From Actinomadura rifamycini DSM 43936 (GTDB lineage: Bacteria > Actinomycetota > Actinomycetes > Streptosporangiales > Streptosporangiaceae): a DNA stretch of 64,000 nt. The position numbers and the translations under genes are program-made. Below the pieces are notes generated by a model. It searched no databases. It was not told the origin of the DNA and was given only the letters and a program-made list of their open reading frames with translations. The stretch covers positions 62,001 through 126,000 of the forward strand of contig NZ_AULB01000020.1 of the NCBI RefSeq assembly GCF_000425065.1, given 5' to 3'. Shown piece after piece: positions 35,173-44,663 of the stretch (positions are counted from its first letter, which is position 1; every line of letters starts with the position of its first letter).

Positions 35173-36375
35173 TCACCGCTCTGCCGGCCTGAAGGCCGTG
35201 ACCACGGCGGCGCCGCCGAGGCCGATGTTGTGCGCGAGCGCGACGCCCGAACGGGACGCGGCCGCCGGCACCTGGCGGGCACCGGCCGCGCCGCGCAACT
35301 GCCAGGTCAGCTCCGCGCACTGCGCCAGCCCGGTGGCACCCAGAGGGTGCCCCTTGGAGATCAGGCCCCCGGACGGGTTGACGACCCAGCTGCCGCCGTA
35401 GGTGGTCTCCCCCGCATCGATGAGCCCGCCGCCCTCACCGGGCGCGCACAGGCCGAGGGCCTCGTAGGTGAGCAGCTCGTTGGTGGAGAAGCAGTCGTGC
35501 AGCTCGATGACGTCCACATCCTCCGGGCCGATGCCCGCCTGCTCGTATACCTGCCTGGCCGCGGTCCGGCTCATGTGCGCCCCGACGAGCGCGGCGGCGG
35601 TGCCGTCGAAGGTGCCGTCCAGGTCGGTCACCACGGATTGCCCCACGATCTCGATCGCCTGGCCGGCCAGTCCATGCCGGTCGACGAACTCCTCGTCCGC
35701 GAGCACCGCCGCCGCCGAGCCGTCGGACGTCGGCGAGCACTGCAGCTTGGTGAGCGGCTCGGCGATCGTCGGCGCCTCCAGAATCTCGTCGAAGGAGAAC
35801 GCGCGGCGGAATTGGGCGTAGGGGTTGTTCACCGAATGCTCGTGGTTCTTGTGCGCGATCCGCGCGAACTGCTCCGCGGTCGTGCCGTAACGCTCCATGT
35901 GTTCCCGGCCGGCCGCGGCGAACATCCACGGCGCCGTCGGCGCGCCCGGTCCGCGCAGCTCGGCGAGAGCGCCGATGTGCCGCTCCAGCGGTCCCTCCCG
36001 GTCGGTCCAGACCTCCGAGAGCGAACCGGGGGACATTCTTTCGAACCCGACCGCGAGCACGCAGTCGGCGAACCCGCCGGCGACGGCCCGGGCCGCGAGC
36101 CACAGCGCCGAGGATCCGGTGGCGCAGTTGTTGTTCACGTTGACGATCGGCGCGCCGGTCATGCCCAGCTCGTACACGGCCCGCTGGCCGCTGGTGGAGT
36201 CGCCGTACACGTACCCGGCGTACGCCTCGCGCACGTCGGTGAACGCGATCCCGGCGTCCGCCAGCGCCGCCGACCCGGACTCGGCGACCATGGCCGGGTA
36301 GTCCCAGCCTTCGCGGCGGCCCGGCTTCTCGAACTGCGTCATCCCGACCCCGATGACGAACACCTTGCGTGGCAT
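35173..36375 (-). CDS. SCP2/Ltp-type thiolase
   Basis: 400-residue thiolase of the sterol-carrier-protein X group. ATG 36375 follows GAGGAG. The nucleophile lies in NNNCATGSSA (Cys84), HDCF and GHPLGATG carry the histidines, and MFAAAGREHMERYGTTAEQF is typical of lipid-transfer-protein thiolases. Members cleave branched or steroid side-chain acyl-CoAs by thiolysis or retro-aldol reaction. A hotdog dehydratase is encoded 25 bp upstream, giving consecutive hydration and cleavage steps. Confidence 0.87.
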   Translation of the reverse strand: MPRKVFVIGVGMTQFEKPGRREGWDYPAMVAESGSAALADAGIAFTDVREAYAGYVYGDSTSGQRAVYELGMTGAPIVNVNNNCATGSSALWLAARAVAGGFADCVLAVGFERMSPGSLSEVWTDREGPLERHIGALAELRGPGAPTAPWMFAAAGREHMERYGTTAEQFARIAHKNHEHSVNNPYAQFRRAFSFDEILEAPTIAEPLTKLQCSPTSDGSAAAVLADEEFVDRHGLAGQAIEIVGQSVVTDLDGTFDGTAAALVGAHMSRTAARQVYEQAGIGPEDVDVIELHDCFSTNELLTYEALGLCAPGEGGGLIDAGETTYGGSWVVNPSGGLISKGHPLGATGLAQCAELTWQLRGAAGARQVPAAASRSGVALAHNIGLGGAAVVTAFRPAER

Positions 36376-36400
36376 GGAATCTCCTCTGCTGCGAGGGTGG

Positions 36401-37240
36401 TCAAGCGGTGAACTCGGCGCGGCCGTCGGTGATCACGCGGGCGCCGCCGTCGTCGACCGTCTCGAAGACGCACCGGTCCGTCCCGGCCGTCCACACGGTC
36501 GTGGTGATCGCCCGGCCGGGACGCGCGGGAGCGCTGAACTTCACGGCCAGGCGCCGCAGTCGGCCCGGGGCGTCCGGGGCGACGTGCCCGATCAGCGCGT
36601 GAGATGTGAAGGCCATCGTGCACAGGCCGTGGACGATGATCCCCGGCAGACCCGCCCGGCGGGCGGCGTCCTCGTCGAGGTGGACGGGCATGGTGTCCCC
36701 GGACGCCTCCGCATAGCGGAAGGTCTGGTCGGCGTCGAACTGCTGCACCACCGTGGCGGCGGGCTCACGGTCGCGTACCTCGCTCCGCAGGCCGTGGTCG
36801 GGGCCCGTGCGCCCGGTGTCGCCGCCGGTGTGCTCCGCTCCGCGGAAGAAGCCGGTGAAGTACTGCTCGTTGACCGGCTCCGCCGCCGCGTCCCGCGTCT
36901 CCACCAGGGTCGTGACCAGGACACCGGAGCTGCGCGCGTGGACGCCGATGACCTGCGCGCGGGTGCTCAGCACGTCGCCGGGCACGATCGGCCGGCGGAT
37001 GTGCAGATCGTGCCGACCGTGCAGGATCGTGCCGGCCGCCGACTCCGGGGCCGCCGCCAGTGTCCGCCGCGCCATGACGGAGAAGCCCGGTACGACGGCG
37101 AACACCGGGGGTGCCAGGGTGCCGTCGAGGTGTGCGGTGACGGGGTCGTTGGTCGCCTCGGCATAGCCGACCGTGCGCTCCGCCGTCACCGCGAACTCGA
37201 CGGACTCGCTCCACCGCCCGACCTGCTGTGTGTTGAACAT
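36401..37240 (-). CDS. Double-hotdog MaoC-like dehydratase
   Basis: 279-residue protein from ATG 37240 with two hotdog-like halves: an N-terminal FAS1-dehydratase-like domain (residues ~5-135) and a C-terminal MaoC domain containing FRYAEASGDTMPVHLDEDAA and GIIVHGLCTMAF, whose Asp and His match the hydratase 2 motif. It would hydrate 2-enoyl-CoA esters to (R)-3-hydroxyacyl-CoA for the thiolase downstream. A 10-bp inverted repeat starts at the base next to the start codon. Confidence 0.83.
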   Translation of the reverse strand: MFNTQQVGRWSESVEFAVTAERTVGYAEATNDPVTAHLDGTLAPPVFAVVPGFSVMARRTLAAAPESAAGTILHGRHDLHIRRPIVPGDVLSTRAQVIGVHARSSGVLVTTLVETRDAAAEPVNEQYFTGFFRGAEHTGGDTGRTGPDHGLRSEVRDREPAATVVQQFDADQTFRYAEASGDTMPVHLDEDAARRAGLPGIIVHGLCTMAFTSHALIGHVAPDAPGRLRRLAVKFSAPARPGRAITTTVWTAGTDRCVFETVDDGGARVITDGRAEFTA

Positions 37241-37269
37241 ACCGGGGAAGCTACGGGGCCTTCCCCGGT
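37241..37269. promoter_or_regulatory. Perfect 10-bp inverted repeat in the MaoC/AraC divergent region
   Basis: ACCGGGGAAG, nine bases, then CTTCCCCGGT. It abuts the dehydratase start codon (37240) and lies about 95 bp before the divergent AraC-type gene. It could be an operator for that regulator or a structure hiding the weak ribosome binding site of the dehydratase mRNA. Confidence 0.45.
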
Positions 37270-37363
37270 CCGTCCGAGCACCGTGCCTCGCAGATCTCAT
37301 GACCGCCGCGCGCATGCGGTCCGTACGTGGTACGGGCACCGAACCGGGCGTTATGGTGCGCTT

Positions 37364-38389
37364 GTGACCAGTTCAACGCTGCCGGGAGACGTTACCCGGC
37401 GGCTGGCGCGCATCGGCGAGCGGCAGGGATTGGACTCGGCCTCCCTGCTACGGCGCGCAGGTATCGCCGCCGACGTCGCGAGCCCGACCACGGGCGCCGG
37501 TGTGACGCTCTCCCAAGCGGCCGAACTGACGCAGGAACTGTGGATCCTGACCGGAGACGAGCTCTTCGGGCTGGGACCGGCCGTCCCGCTCGGCTCGTTC
37601 CAGCTCATGATGCGTTCGGTGATCCACGTTCCCGACCTGCGGGCGGCGCTCCAGCGCCTCGCCGAGGCCAGCGAGGCCATGACCGGCATGCCGCGGCTCC
37701 GCGTGACGGTGCGTGAGACGCTCGTCGAAGTGGAGATCGATGTCAGCCGGCTGGACGATCCCGACCATCTGGGCGGCGACATCCTGGCCACGCTGATCCA
37801 CCGTGTGCTGGGTTGGCTCATCGGACCGCGGATCGGTCTGCGCGAACTGCGCCTGCCGTGGCCGGAAACTCCGTATGCCGCGGACTACGAGATCGTCTTC
37901 GGCCGGCACCCGGTGTTCGGCGCCGACCGGCTGGCCTTGGCCTTCGACCGTCGGCTCCTGACCGCGCCCCTGGTGCGGGACGAGCAGCAACTCGCCGACT
38001 ACCTGGCAGACCAGCCGAACGTGTGGTTCGCCACGCGTGACTACGGGACGACGGTCGCCGACCGGGTGCGCAAGATCCTCGAGCGCGGACTGCGAGGGCA
38101 CTGGCCGACGCCCGACGACATCGCCGCACAGCTCAGCGTGAGCACGCAGCATCTGCGCAGACTGCTGCGAGCCGAACACACCTCGATCCGCCAGCTCAAA
38201 GAAGATCTGCTGCGCGAGGCCGCCGTCGCCAGCCTGGCCCGCGGCGAGGAGTCGGTCGAGGAGTTGGCGAGGCGGCTGGGCTTCTCCGAGGCCAGCGCCT
38301 TCCGCCGCGCCTTCCGCCGGTGGACCGGGCGGCCGCCCGGTGCCTACCGCGGCGCGGACGGGGCCGCGCCCGCCGCCGCCCGCGAGTGA
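37364..38389 (+). CDS. AraC-family transcriptional regulator
   Basis: 341-residue regulator starting GTG 37364. The N-terminal ~230 residues form the Arabinose_bd-type ligand domain common in OruR/ArgR-like AraC proteins; the C-terminal domain has two helix-turn-helix units (IAAQLSVSTQHLRRLL and LARRLGFSEASAFRRAFRRW) ending TGRPPGAYR. It is divergent from the dehydratase-thiolase pair and convergent with the acyl-CoA synthetase gene, so these fatty-acyl genes are its likely targets. Confidence 0.88.
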   Translation: MTSSTLPGDVTRRLARIGERQGLDSASLLRRAGIAADVASPTTGAGVTLSQAAELTQELWILTGDELFGLGPAVPLGSFQLMMRSVIHVPDLRAALQRLAEASEAMTGMPRLRVTVRETLVEVEIDVSRLDDPDHLGGDILATLIHRVLGWLIGPRIGLRELRLPWPETPYAADYEIVFGRHPVFGADRLALAFDRRLLTAPLVRDEQQLADYLADQPNVWFATRDYGTTVADRVRKILERGLRGHWPTPDDIAAQLSVSTQHLRRLLRAEHTSIRQLKEDLLREAAVASLARGEESVEELARRLGFSEASAFRRAFRRWTGRPPGAYRGADGAAPAAARE

Positions 38390-38399
38390 GCGGGCGCCG

Positions 38400-40208
38400 T
38401 CAGCCGGACGGGTCCGGCTGCCGCTGCCGCCGGTAGAGGGCCTCGATCTCCTCGGCGTACCGCTCGACGATCGCCGCCCGCCGCAGCTTGCCGGTCGGGG
38501 TCAGCTCCGCGCCGCCCGGGAGCCAAAGCACCGGCAGGATTCGGAAGTGCTTGATCTGCTCGACCCGCGACAGCGTCGCGTTCGCGCGTGCCACTCCGGC
38601 CTCGACCGCCGCCTGGACTTCGGGCCGCTCCGCGAGCACGGAGACGTCCTGGCCGGTGGAGGGTCCGCCGACGAGGGCCGCCGCGGCCACCGGGTCGAGG
38701 GTGATCAGCGCCACCACGTAGGGACGGCGGTCGCCCACGGCGAGCACGGAGGCGACCAGTGGGCAACAAGCCAGCACGGCGCTCTCGATATTGGCCGGTG
38801 ACATGTTCTTGCCCGAGGAGTTGATGATCAAGTCCTTCTTGCGGTCGACGATGGTCACGTACCCGTCGGCATCGACGGTGCCCACGTCTCCGGTATGAAG
38901 CCACCCCTCGACGTCGATCGCCCGGGCGGTTCCCGCCGGGTCCCCGCGGTAGCCGCGCATGAGGGTCGGGGCGCGGAGCAGTAGTTCACCGTCATCGGCG
39001 ACCCGCACCTCGACGCCGCTCATCGGCCGGCCGACCGTCCCGGGCCGGATCTCGCCCGGACTGTTGATCGTCCCGGCGGCGGCCGACTCCGACATCGCCC
39101 ATCCCTCGCAGAGTTCGACGCCCAGTGACTGGAAGAAACGGACGACATCGGCGGCGATCGGGGCGGAACCGGTGATGACCGCCCCGGCCCCGTCCAGGCC
39201 GATCCTCGCCCGGAGCCGGTCCAGCACCAGCCCGTCGGCGGCGGCCAGCCGGATCGCCAGGTGGAACGGCAGCGGGTGGCCCGACATCCGCAGTTCCGCG
39301 GCCTTCCGGCCGGTCCCGACCGCCCAGCGGGCGAGACGTCCGCGGGCGCCGGTCCGGGCGGTGATCGCCTGGGTGAGCGCCGCCTGCAGCTTGTACCAGA
39401 GGGCCGGCACGCCCATGAAGATCGTCGGCCGCACCGCCGGCAGCACCTGGGCGACGGTCTTCGGGTCCGCCACGGTGGTGATCGAGGAGCCGCCGGCCAT
39501 CGCCAGGTAGTGGCTGAAGTACCGGTTGGCCACGTGCGCGTCGGGGAGGTAGGAGATCAGGCGCCCGGCCTGCGCGGCCGGCCCCAGATGGGGGAGGAGG
39601 AGTCCGCTGCGCAGGCACGCGAGGATGGCGCGGTGCTCCACCTCGACGCCTTTCGGTGGTCCTGTCGTGCCCGACGTGTAGATGAGTGTGGCCAGGTCGT
39701 CGGGACGTACGGACCGCCAGGCGGCCTCGAAGTCGAACCCCTGCGGCCGTCCGGTCTCGAGGCCGCTCAGCGGCACGGTGTTCTCGGCCGCGCCGTCCAC
39801 GCAGACGACGTGTTCCACCGTCCCCCCGGCCGCCCGGACCGTGTCCACCCACCGCTGTTCGGTGACCACGACCCGGTTGCCGGCATTGGCGAACAGGTGG
39901 GCGATCTGCGTCGGCGGACTCGTGTTGTAGACCGAGAAGGGCGTGGCGCCGAGGTGCAGCGCCGCCGTGTCCACGAGGTGGTACTCGGGCCTGTTGGTGA
40001 GCATGAGCGCCACGGTGTCCCCGCGGCGGACGCCGAGCGACGCCAGGCCCCCGGCGATGCGTCGCACACGCTCGGCGTACCGGCCCCAGGTCAGTTCCGC
40101 TGCGCCGTCCGAACTGCGCAGCGCCGTCCGGTCGCGGTGTGCTTTCGCGGTGTGCTGGAAGAGTTCGGCGAGGCTTTGCGCCGACTGCAGCGCGTCCATG
40201 GCATCCAT
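38400..40208 (-). CDS. Long-chain acyl-CoA synthetase (AMP-binding, FadD-like)
   Basis: 602-residue adenylate-forming enzyme. ATG 40208 is chosen because AGGAG lies 10 bp upstream; ATG 40256 would add 16 residues. Core motifs are YTSGTTGPPKGVEVEH (P-loop), GWAMSESAAAGT, GWLHTGDVG and the hinge DRKKDLIINSSGKNMSP. It resembles FAA1/FadD15-type long-chain synthetases. It activates a fatty or steroid acid to its CoA ester with ATP, providing substrate for the adjacent dehydratase and thiolase. Confidence 0.88.
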   Translation of the reverse strand: MDAMDALQSAQSLAELFQHTAKAHRDRTALRSSDGAAELTWGRYAERVRRIAGGLASLGVRRGDTVALMLTNRPEYHLVDTAALHLGATPFSVYNTSPPTQIAHLFANAGNRVVVTEQRWVDTVRAAGGTVEHVVCVDGAAENTVPLSGLETGRPQGFDFEAAWRSVRPDDLATLIYTSGTTGPPKGVEVEHRAILACLRSGLLLPHLGPAAQAGRLISYLPDAHVANRYFSHYLAMAGGSSITTVADPKTVAQVLPAVRPTIFMGVPALWYKLQAALTQAITARTGARGRLARWAVGTGRKAAELRMSGHPLPFHLAIRLAAADGLVLDRLRARIGLDGAGAVITGSAPIAADVVRFFQSLGVELCEGWAMSESAAAGTINSPGEIRPGTVGRPMSGVEVRVADDGELLLRAPTLMRGYRGDPAGTARAIDVEGWLHTGDVGTVDADGYVTIVDRKKDLIINSSGKNMSPANIESAVLACCPLVASVLAVGDRRPYVVALITLDPVAAAALVGGPSTGQDVSVLAERPEVQAAVEAGVARANATLSRVEQIKHFRILPVLWLPGGAELTPTGKLRRAAIVERYAEEIEALYRRQRQPDPSG

Positions 40209-40386
40209 CGGGACCTGGCTCCTGTCTCCGGGCCGTCCTGACTCCTGCCGGGTCATCGTCGACCGCCCGGACACCCGCCATCATCGGCTCGGCCGCGCGG
40301 ACCGCCCAGGACCCTCCCGCGCTCGTTGCGGGACCCCCGCGCGCAGGCTCCGAGGCTCACGGCGGACCGGCAGGTATGTGGGTTTT

Positions 40387-40397
40387 CCAATTAATGG
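40387..40397. promoter_or_regulatory. Near-palindromic MarR-type operator
   Basis: CCAATTAATGG (one mismatched pair) lies in an AT-rich patch 24 bp before the MarR start. TTTTCCA is repeated at 40383-40389 and 40399-40405, 16 bp apart. Location and AT-rich symmetry fit autoregulation by the MarR protein. Confidence 0.5.
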
Positions 40398-40420
40398 ATT
40401 TTCCATGTATCTTGCCGGTC

Positions 40421-40894
40421 ATGGACGACCGGCGCCTGAACGAAGAGCTGCACGACTACCTGTTCGCGATCCGCACCCAGGTGCATTCCGACCTCAGGGA
40501 GCTCGCCCGGGAAGCGGGGCTGACCGACACCCAGACCGGTGCGCTGTGGAGGCTGAGCCGCGGGCGGGAGATGACGGCGCGGCGGCTGGCGGACCTCCTG
40601 CAATGCGACGCCTCGACCGCCACGGCGATGATCGACCGGCTGGAGAAGCGCGGACTGGTCCGCCGCGTGCCCCACCCCACCGACCGCCGCGCGAAGGTCG
40701 TCCAGCTCACCCCCGAGGGATGCGCGCTGCGCGATCGCGTCGTCCGGCACACCACCGAGCACTCGCCCTTCGCCCGCCTCGACCGCGAGAGCAGGCTGCG
40801 CCTGCACTCGCTTCTCCGCGAGGCGATCGACGGCACCGGCTCGGCGGGCGAGGCCGCCGGCGGCAAGGACACCATGGAAAAGGAGCAGCAGTGA
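40421..40894 (+). CDS. MarR-family transcriptional regulator
   Basis: 157-residue winged-helix regulator; ATG 40421 directly follows the operator region. The HTH reads MTARRLADLLQCDASTATAM, followed by the wing RRVPHPTDRRAKVVQLTPEG, the MarR DxRxxxxxLT signature. It is translationally coupled to the following SDR (GTGA overlap with AAAGGAG inside its 3' end), so it probably represses its own gene and the SDR. Confidence 0.9.
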   Translation: MDDRRLNEELHDYLFAIRTQVHSDLRELAREAGLTDTQTGALWRLSRGREMTARRLADLLQCDASTATAMIDRLEKRGLVRRVPHPTDRRAKVVQLTPEGCALRDRVVRHTTEHSPFARLDRESRLRLHSLLREAIDGTGSAGEAAGGKDTMEKEQQ

Positions 40895-41772
40895 GCGTCA
40901 AGACCGCAGTCATCACGGGCGGAGCCTCCGGCCTGGGCCTGGTGATGGCACGCCACTTGATCAAGGCCGGTCAGAACGTCGTCCTCGTCGGCCGGGACGA
41001 GGCGCGCACCCGGGCCGCCGCCGACGGCCTGCGCACCCTGGCCTCCGCGAGCGGTGACGCGGTTCCGCCGCGGACGTACATCGCCGACCTGGAGCAGAGG
41101 GCGCAGGTACGGGCACTGGCAGCGAAACTGGCCGCCGATACCGTCCCGGTGGACGTCCTCATCAACAACGCGGGGGCGGCCTTCCCCCGGTACGAGCAGA
41201 CGGTGGACGGTGTCGAACGCACATACGCGCTCAACCACCACGCCCCGTTCCTGCTCACGCACGCCCTCCTGGCCGAAGGGGCGCTCACGTCCGGGGCGCG
41301 GATCATCAACATGTCCACGTTCGTGGAGAAGCGCGGCAGGCTCGACGTCGCCGACCCGGACGTCGCGGGGACCTCGTGGCGTGAACGTTTCTACAACCAG
41401 ATCAACGTCTATGCGACGAGCAAGCTCGTCGGCCTCCTGGCGGCGCGAGAGCTCGCGAACCGCTTGCCCGGCGGTATAAGCGTCTACAACGCCAACCCCG
41501 GCATGGTGAAGGGCACCGCGATCAACAGCAACGCCGGTGGCCTGATGCGGCTGACCGCCCCGTTGTTCCGTCCGTTCGCCATCGGCCCGGACGAAGGCGT
41601 GCAGACCCCGGTCTGGCTCGCCACCGCCGCGTCCGCCCCGCAGCCCAGTGGCGGCTTCTTCAGTAAGTCCCGGCCGGACACACCTTCGCGCCGGGCAATG
41701 GACGACGATCTCGCCCGCACCGTCTACACCAGAACCGCGACTCTCCTCGGAGTGGAACCCCTCGTGAGGTAG
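40891..41772 (+). CDS. Short-chain dehydrogenase (retinol dehydrogenase-like)
   Basis: 293-residue SDR from GTG 40891. Cofactor motif TGGASGLG, NNAG, Ser in NMSTFVEKRG and Tyr-Lys in NVYATSKLVG are present with the spacing of RDH/WWOX-like SDRs, which reduce aldehydes and ketones of lipophilic compounds. Controlled with the MarR gene, it may be a stress or detoxification enzyme rather than part of the steroid pathway. Confidence 0.85.
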   Translation: MSVKTAVITGGASGLGLVMARHLIKAGQNVVLVGRDEARTRAAADGLRTLASASGDAVPPRTYIADLEQRAQVRALAAKLAADTVPVDVLINNAGAAFPRYEQTVDGVERTYALNHHAPFLLTHALLAEGALTSGARIINMSTFVEKRGRLDVADPDVAGTSWRERFYNQINVYATSKLVGLLAARELANRLPGGISVYNANPGMVKGTAINSNAGGLMRLTAPLFRPFAIGPDEGVQTPVWLATAASAPQPSGGFFSKSRPDTPSRRAMDDDLARTVYTRTATLLGVEPLVR

Positions 41773-41909
41773 AGCCGTCCGTGAACGATTCTCTGAAGTA
41801 GCCAATAAGCCCAGAGACACGATGGGGGTGTCCGGGGCTCCCACCCGACGCTCGCGCGGTCGCCCTGTCTCCTGCTTTGACTGCGTCTGGATCGTGCCGG
41901 TGGATGTGT

Positions 41910-42644
41910 TCAGGGGGTGGCTGGTTTGCGGGCGGTGAGCAGGCGGGTCGGGACCCACGGGCTGCCCCACCACGCGCGCCAGCCGAGGCCGCGCACGCGG
42001 ATGTCCTGGGCGTTCAGCCGGGCCAGCACCGCGGCGTACTCGCGGGGGGTCCGCGCCAGGTCGGCGATCAGGAGGCGGCCGCCCGGCCGCAGCACCCGGT
42101 ACGCCTCGGCGATCGCTTGGGCGCGGGCGTCCGCGCCGAAGATGGTGTGCACCGTCAGGCTGGACACGACCAGATCGAAGCTCGCCTCCGCGTACGGGAG
42201 TCTGCGCAGGTCGCCCCCTTGCACGCGGACGCGGTCGGCGACGCCTTCGGCGCGGGCGTTGCGCAGCGTCGCCGCCGGGGTGTTGCCGGACTGGTCCCGT
42301 CCGCGCCACAGGTCCAGGCCGACCGCCCGGCCCCGCGGGAGGCGGCGGGCGGCGGCCAGCAGGACGGCGCCGCGCCCGCAGCCGAGGTCGAGCAGCCGTT
42401 CGTCGCCGCGCAGGTCCAGCTCGTCCAGCACGTCCCGCCAGACCAGGAACTTGCCGCGCAGCGTGGCGTGCAGGCTCAGGGCCAGGCATCCCGCCAGCAG
42501 GGTGCCGGAGACCAGCGCGGGCAGTGCGGCGGCCAGATCGGCGGTGACCGCCATCACCAGCCCGGTCGCCCAGAACCCCAGCACGACCAGGCCCATGAAG
42601 CCGAACCCGTAGGGCGAATCCATCCCGTACCGCGCGCCAGGCAT
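41910..42644 (-). CDS. SAM-dependent methyltransferase with membrane anchor
   Basis: About 244 residues from ATG 42644 (GTG 42701 would add 19). Two hydrophobic helices near residues 12-60 (FGFMGLVVLGFWATGLVMAV, ALVSGTLLAGCLALSLHATL) precede a class I methyltransferase fold with motif I LLDLGCGRGAVLLAAA and EAYRVLRPGGRLLIADL. The family modifies unknown lipophilic substrates at the membrane. The 137 bp before it (41773-41909) and the 172 bp after its start (42645-42816) show no gene. Confidence 0.8.
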   Translation of the reverse strand: MPGARYGMDSPYGFGFMGLVVLGFWATGLVMAVTADLAAALPALVSGTLLAGCLALSLHATLRGKFLVWRDVLDELDLRGDERLLDLGCGRGAVLLAAARRLPRGRAVGLDLWRGRDQSGNTPAATLRNARAEGVADRVRVQGGDLRRLPYAEASFDLVVSSLTVHTIFGADARAQAIAEAYRVLRPGGRLLIADLARTPREYAAVLARLNAQDIRVRGLGWRAWWGSPWVPTRLLTARKPATP

Positions 42645-42816
42645 CCCGCCACTCTGCCACGAATCAGCCGCTCGGGGGACGGCTGCGACGCACTGGTCCA
42701 CCGCCGTGTGCGGCCGCGGGCTCGGCGAAGCCGTCCGCGCCCCGGCGGGGCCGGCCGTCGGGGCGCGGATAGCGTACGGGGGCGCATCGCGGTCGGCGCA
42801 TGCGCTTCGCGCGGCT

Positions 42817-43740
42817 CTACCAGAGTTCGGGGTCGTGCTTGGTGCGGACCGAGGGGTTGAAGGCGTCCCGGAGCGCGTCGCCGAGCAGGTTGAACGCGAC
42901 CACGATCGCCATGATCGCCAGGCCCGGGGCCACCGTCGCCCACCAGGCGAGCTGGAGGGTGTTGCGGGAGTCGGCCAGCATGCTGCCGAGCGAGAACTGC
43001 GGCGGCTGCACGCCGAGGGACAGCAGGCTGAGCGCGCTCTCCACCAGGATCAGGACGCCGGCGCTCGTCGACCACAGGATGATCACCGGCCCGAGGACGC
43101 TCGGCGCGATGTGCCGCAGCAGGATCGCCGGGGTGCGGGTGCCGATGGTCCTGGCGGCGGTGACGAACTCCATCCGCTTGACGCGCGCCACGGAGTCGGC
43201 GATCGTCCGCGCGTAGTTCACCCAGCCCCAGAGCGCGAGGACGATCATCATCTTGGTGATGCCCGGGCCGACGACCGCGGCCAGAGCGACGCCGACCGCG
43301 ACGAACGGGATGGCGAACTGGATGTCGGCGAGCCGCATCAGGACCATGCCGACCGTGTTCTCGTAGTAGCCGGCGATGAGACCGAGCAGCAACCCGAAAA
43401 GGGCGGAGGCCGTGGCGGTGACGACGCCGATGAGCAGGCTGAGCCGCAGTCCGTACATCAGCCTGCTGAGGACGTCCCGGCCCAGCGGGTCCGTGCCGAA
43501 CGGGTGCGACCAGGAGGGGGCGCGGCTCGCCTCCTGCAGATGCTGCGCGGTCGGGTCGGCGGGGGCCAGCAGCGGTGCGAGCAGCGCCACGAGGACGAGC
43601 AGCCCGAGCAGGACGATCGCGAAGCGTCCGGTGGCGTCCCCCCAGACGCGGCGGGCGGTCTCGGCCGCGCGGGAGCCGCCGCTCACGGTCTCCGAGGGCC
43701 GCGCGCCGGTCTGCTTCCGTAGGGTCGTGTTCACGCTCAT
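42817..43740 (-). CDS. ABC transporter permease, DppC-like
   Basis: 307-residue permease from ATG 43740, overlapping the DppB stop. HPFGTDPLGRDVLSRLMYG and the EAA loop VTAARTIGTRTPAILLRHI are standard, followed by the C-terminal FNPSVRTKHDPELW. Its length is normal for DppC, unlike the enlarged permeases at 27631-29828. It is the last gene of the minus-strand transporter operon of the IclR island. Confidence 0.9.
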   Translation of the reverse strand: MSVNTTLRKQTGARPSETVSGGSRAAETARRVWGDATGRFAIVLLGLLVLVALLAPLLAPADPTAQHLQEASRAPSWSHPFGTDPLGRDVLSRLMYGLRLSLLIGVVTATASALFGLLLGLIAGYYENTVGMVLMRLADIQFAIPFVAVGVALAAVVGPGITKMMIVLALWGWVNYARTIADSVARVKRMEFVTAARTIGTRTPAILLRHIAPSVLGPVIILWSTSAGVLILVESALSLLSLGVQPPQFSLGSMLADSRNTLQLAWWATVAPGLAIMAIVVAFNLLGDALRDAFNPSVRTKHDPELW

Positions 43741-44663
43741 GTCGCCGCCTTCGCGCGCAGCCGGGGGTCCACCAGCCGGACGATCACGTCCACGCCGATG
43801 TTGACCAGGGTGATCAGCATCGCCATGCAGAACACGCTGGCCTGGACCAGCGGGAAGTCCTGATTGGTCACGCCGCGGATCAGCAGCGCGCCGAGCCCCT
43901 CGTAGCCGAGGATCGGCTCCAGGACGAGCAGCGCGCTGAACAGGAACGAGAACTCGATGCCGAGCCACGCCAGCATGGGCGGCAGCGCCCCGGGGAGCGC
44001 GTGCCCGAGCAGGATCCGCCAGGGGGCGACGCCCTTGGAGCGCGCCGTCAGCACGTAGCCCTCGCCGAACGAGTCGAGCAGCTGGCCGCGCGCCATCCGG
44101 GCGCTGGTCGACATCGCCGTGATGGTCAGGACGGTCACCGGGACGACGAGGCTCGCGTAGCCGGTGCTGCCGGTCGCCGGCAGCCAGCCGAGTTCGACGG
44201 CGAACAGCAGGACGAGCAGCAGGGCGAGCCAGAAGTACGGGACGCTGCCCGTGACGAACGTGACCGCCATGACCAGCCGTCCGCTGGGCCGGCTCGGGCG
44301 CAGCGCCGCCAGCACGCCGATGCCGAACGACAGCAGGACGGCGAGCACGATCGAGGGCACCACGATCCACAGGCTCGGGCCGATGCGCTCGAACACCATC
44401 TGCGCGGCGGGCTGCCCGAACGCGAACGAGTCCCCGAAGTCGAGGGTGAACGCTCCGCGCAGCGCGTCGAAGTACTGGACGATCGCCGGCGCGTCCAGTC
44501 CGAGGCGTTCGCGGGTCGCGGCGACCACCTCGTCGGACGCCTCGGGCGGCGACAGCAGCGCGGCCGGGTCGCCCGCGAGTCTGGACAGGGCGAACAGGAA
44601 CGTCGACACCCCGCAGGCGACCATGATCACCAGGAGCAGCCGACGGACGATGTAACCGATCAC
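43737..44663 (-). CDS. ABC transporter permease, DppB-like
   Basis: 308-residue DppB-type permease from GTG 44663, which overlaps the stop of a small gene (GTGA). Six hydrophobic segments and the EAA loop LTARSKGVAPWRILLGHALP are present, with a typical start VRRLLLVIMVACGVSTFLFA. It would form the pore with the following DppC-like protein to import the island's substrate. Confidence 0.9.
   Translation of the reverse strand: MIGYIVRRLLLVIMVACGVSTFLFALSRLAGDPAALLSPPEASDEVVAATRERLGLDAPAIVQYFDALRGAFTLDFGDSFAFGQPAAQMVFERIGPSLWIVVPSIVLAVLLSFGIGVLAALRPSRPSGRLVMAVTFVTGSVPYFWLALLLVLLFAVELGWLPATGSTGYASLVVPVTVLTITAMSTSARMARGQLLDSFGEGYVLTARSKGVAPWRILLGHALPGALPPMLAWLGIEFSFLFSALLVLEPILGYEGLGALLIRGVTNQDFPLVQASVFCMAMLITLVNIGVDVIVRLVDPRLRAKAAT

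Noticed and set aside
40387..40420. Upstream in-frame starts extending the MarR protein through the AT-rich patch
   Set aside because: They would translate the operator-like repeats; ATG 40421 gives the standard MarR length.
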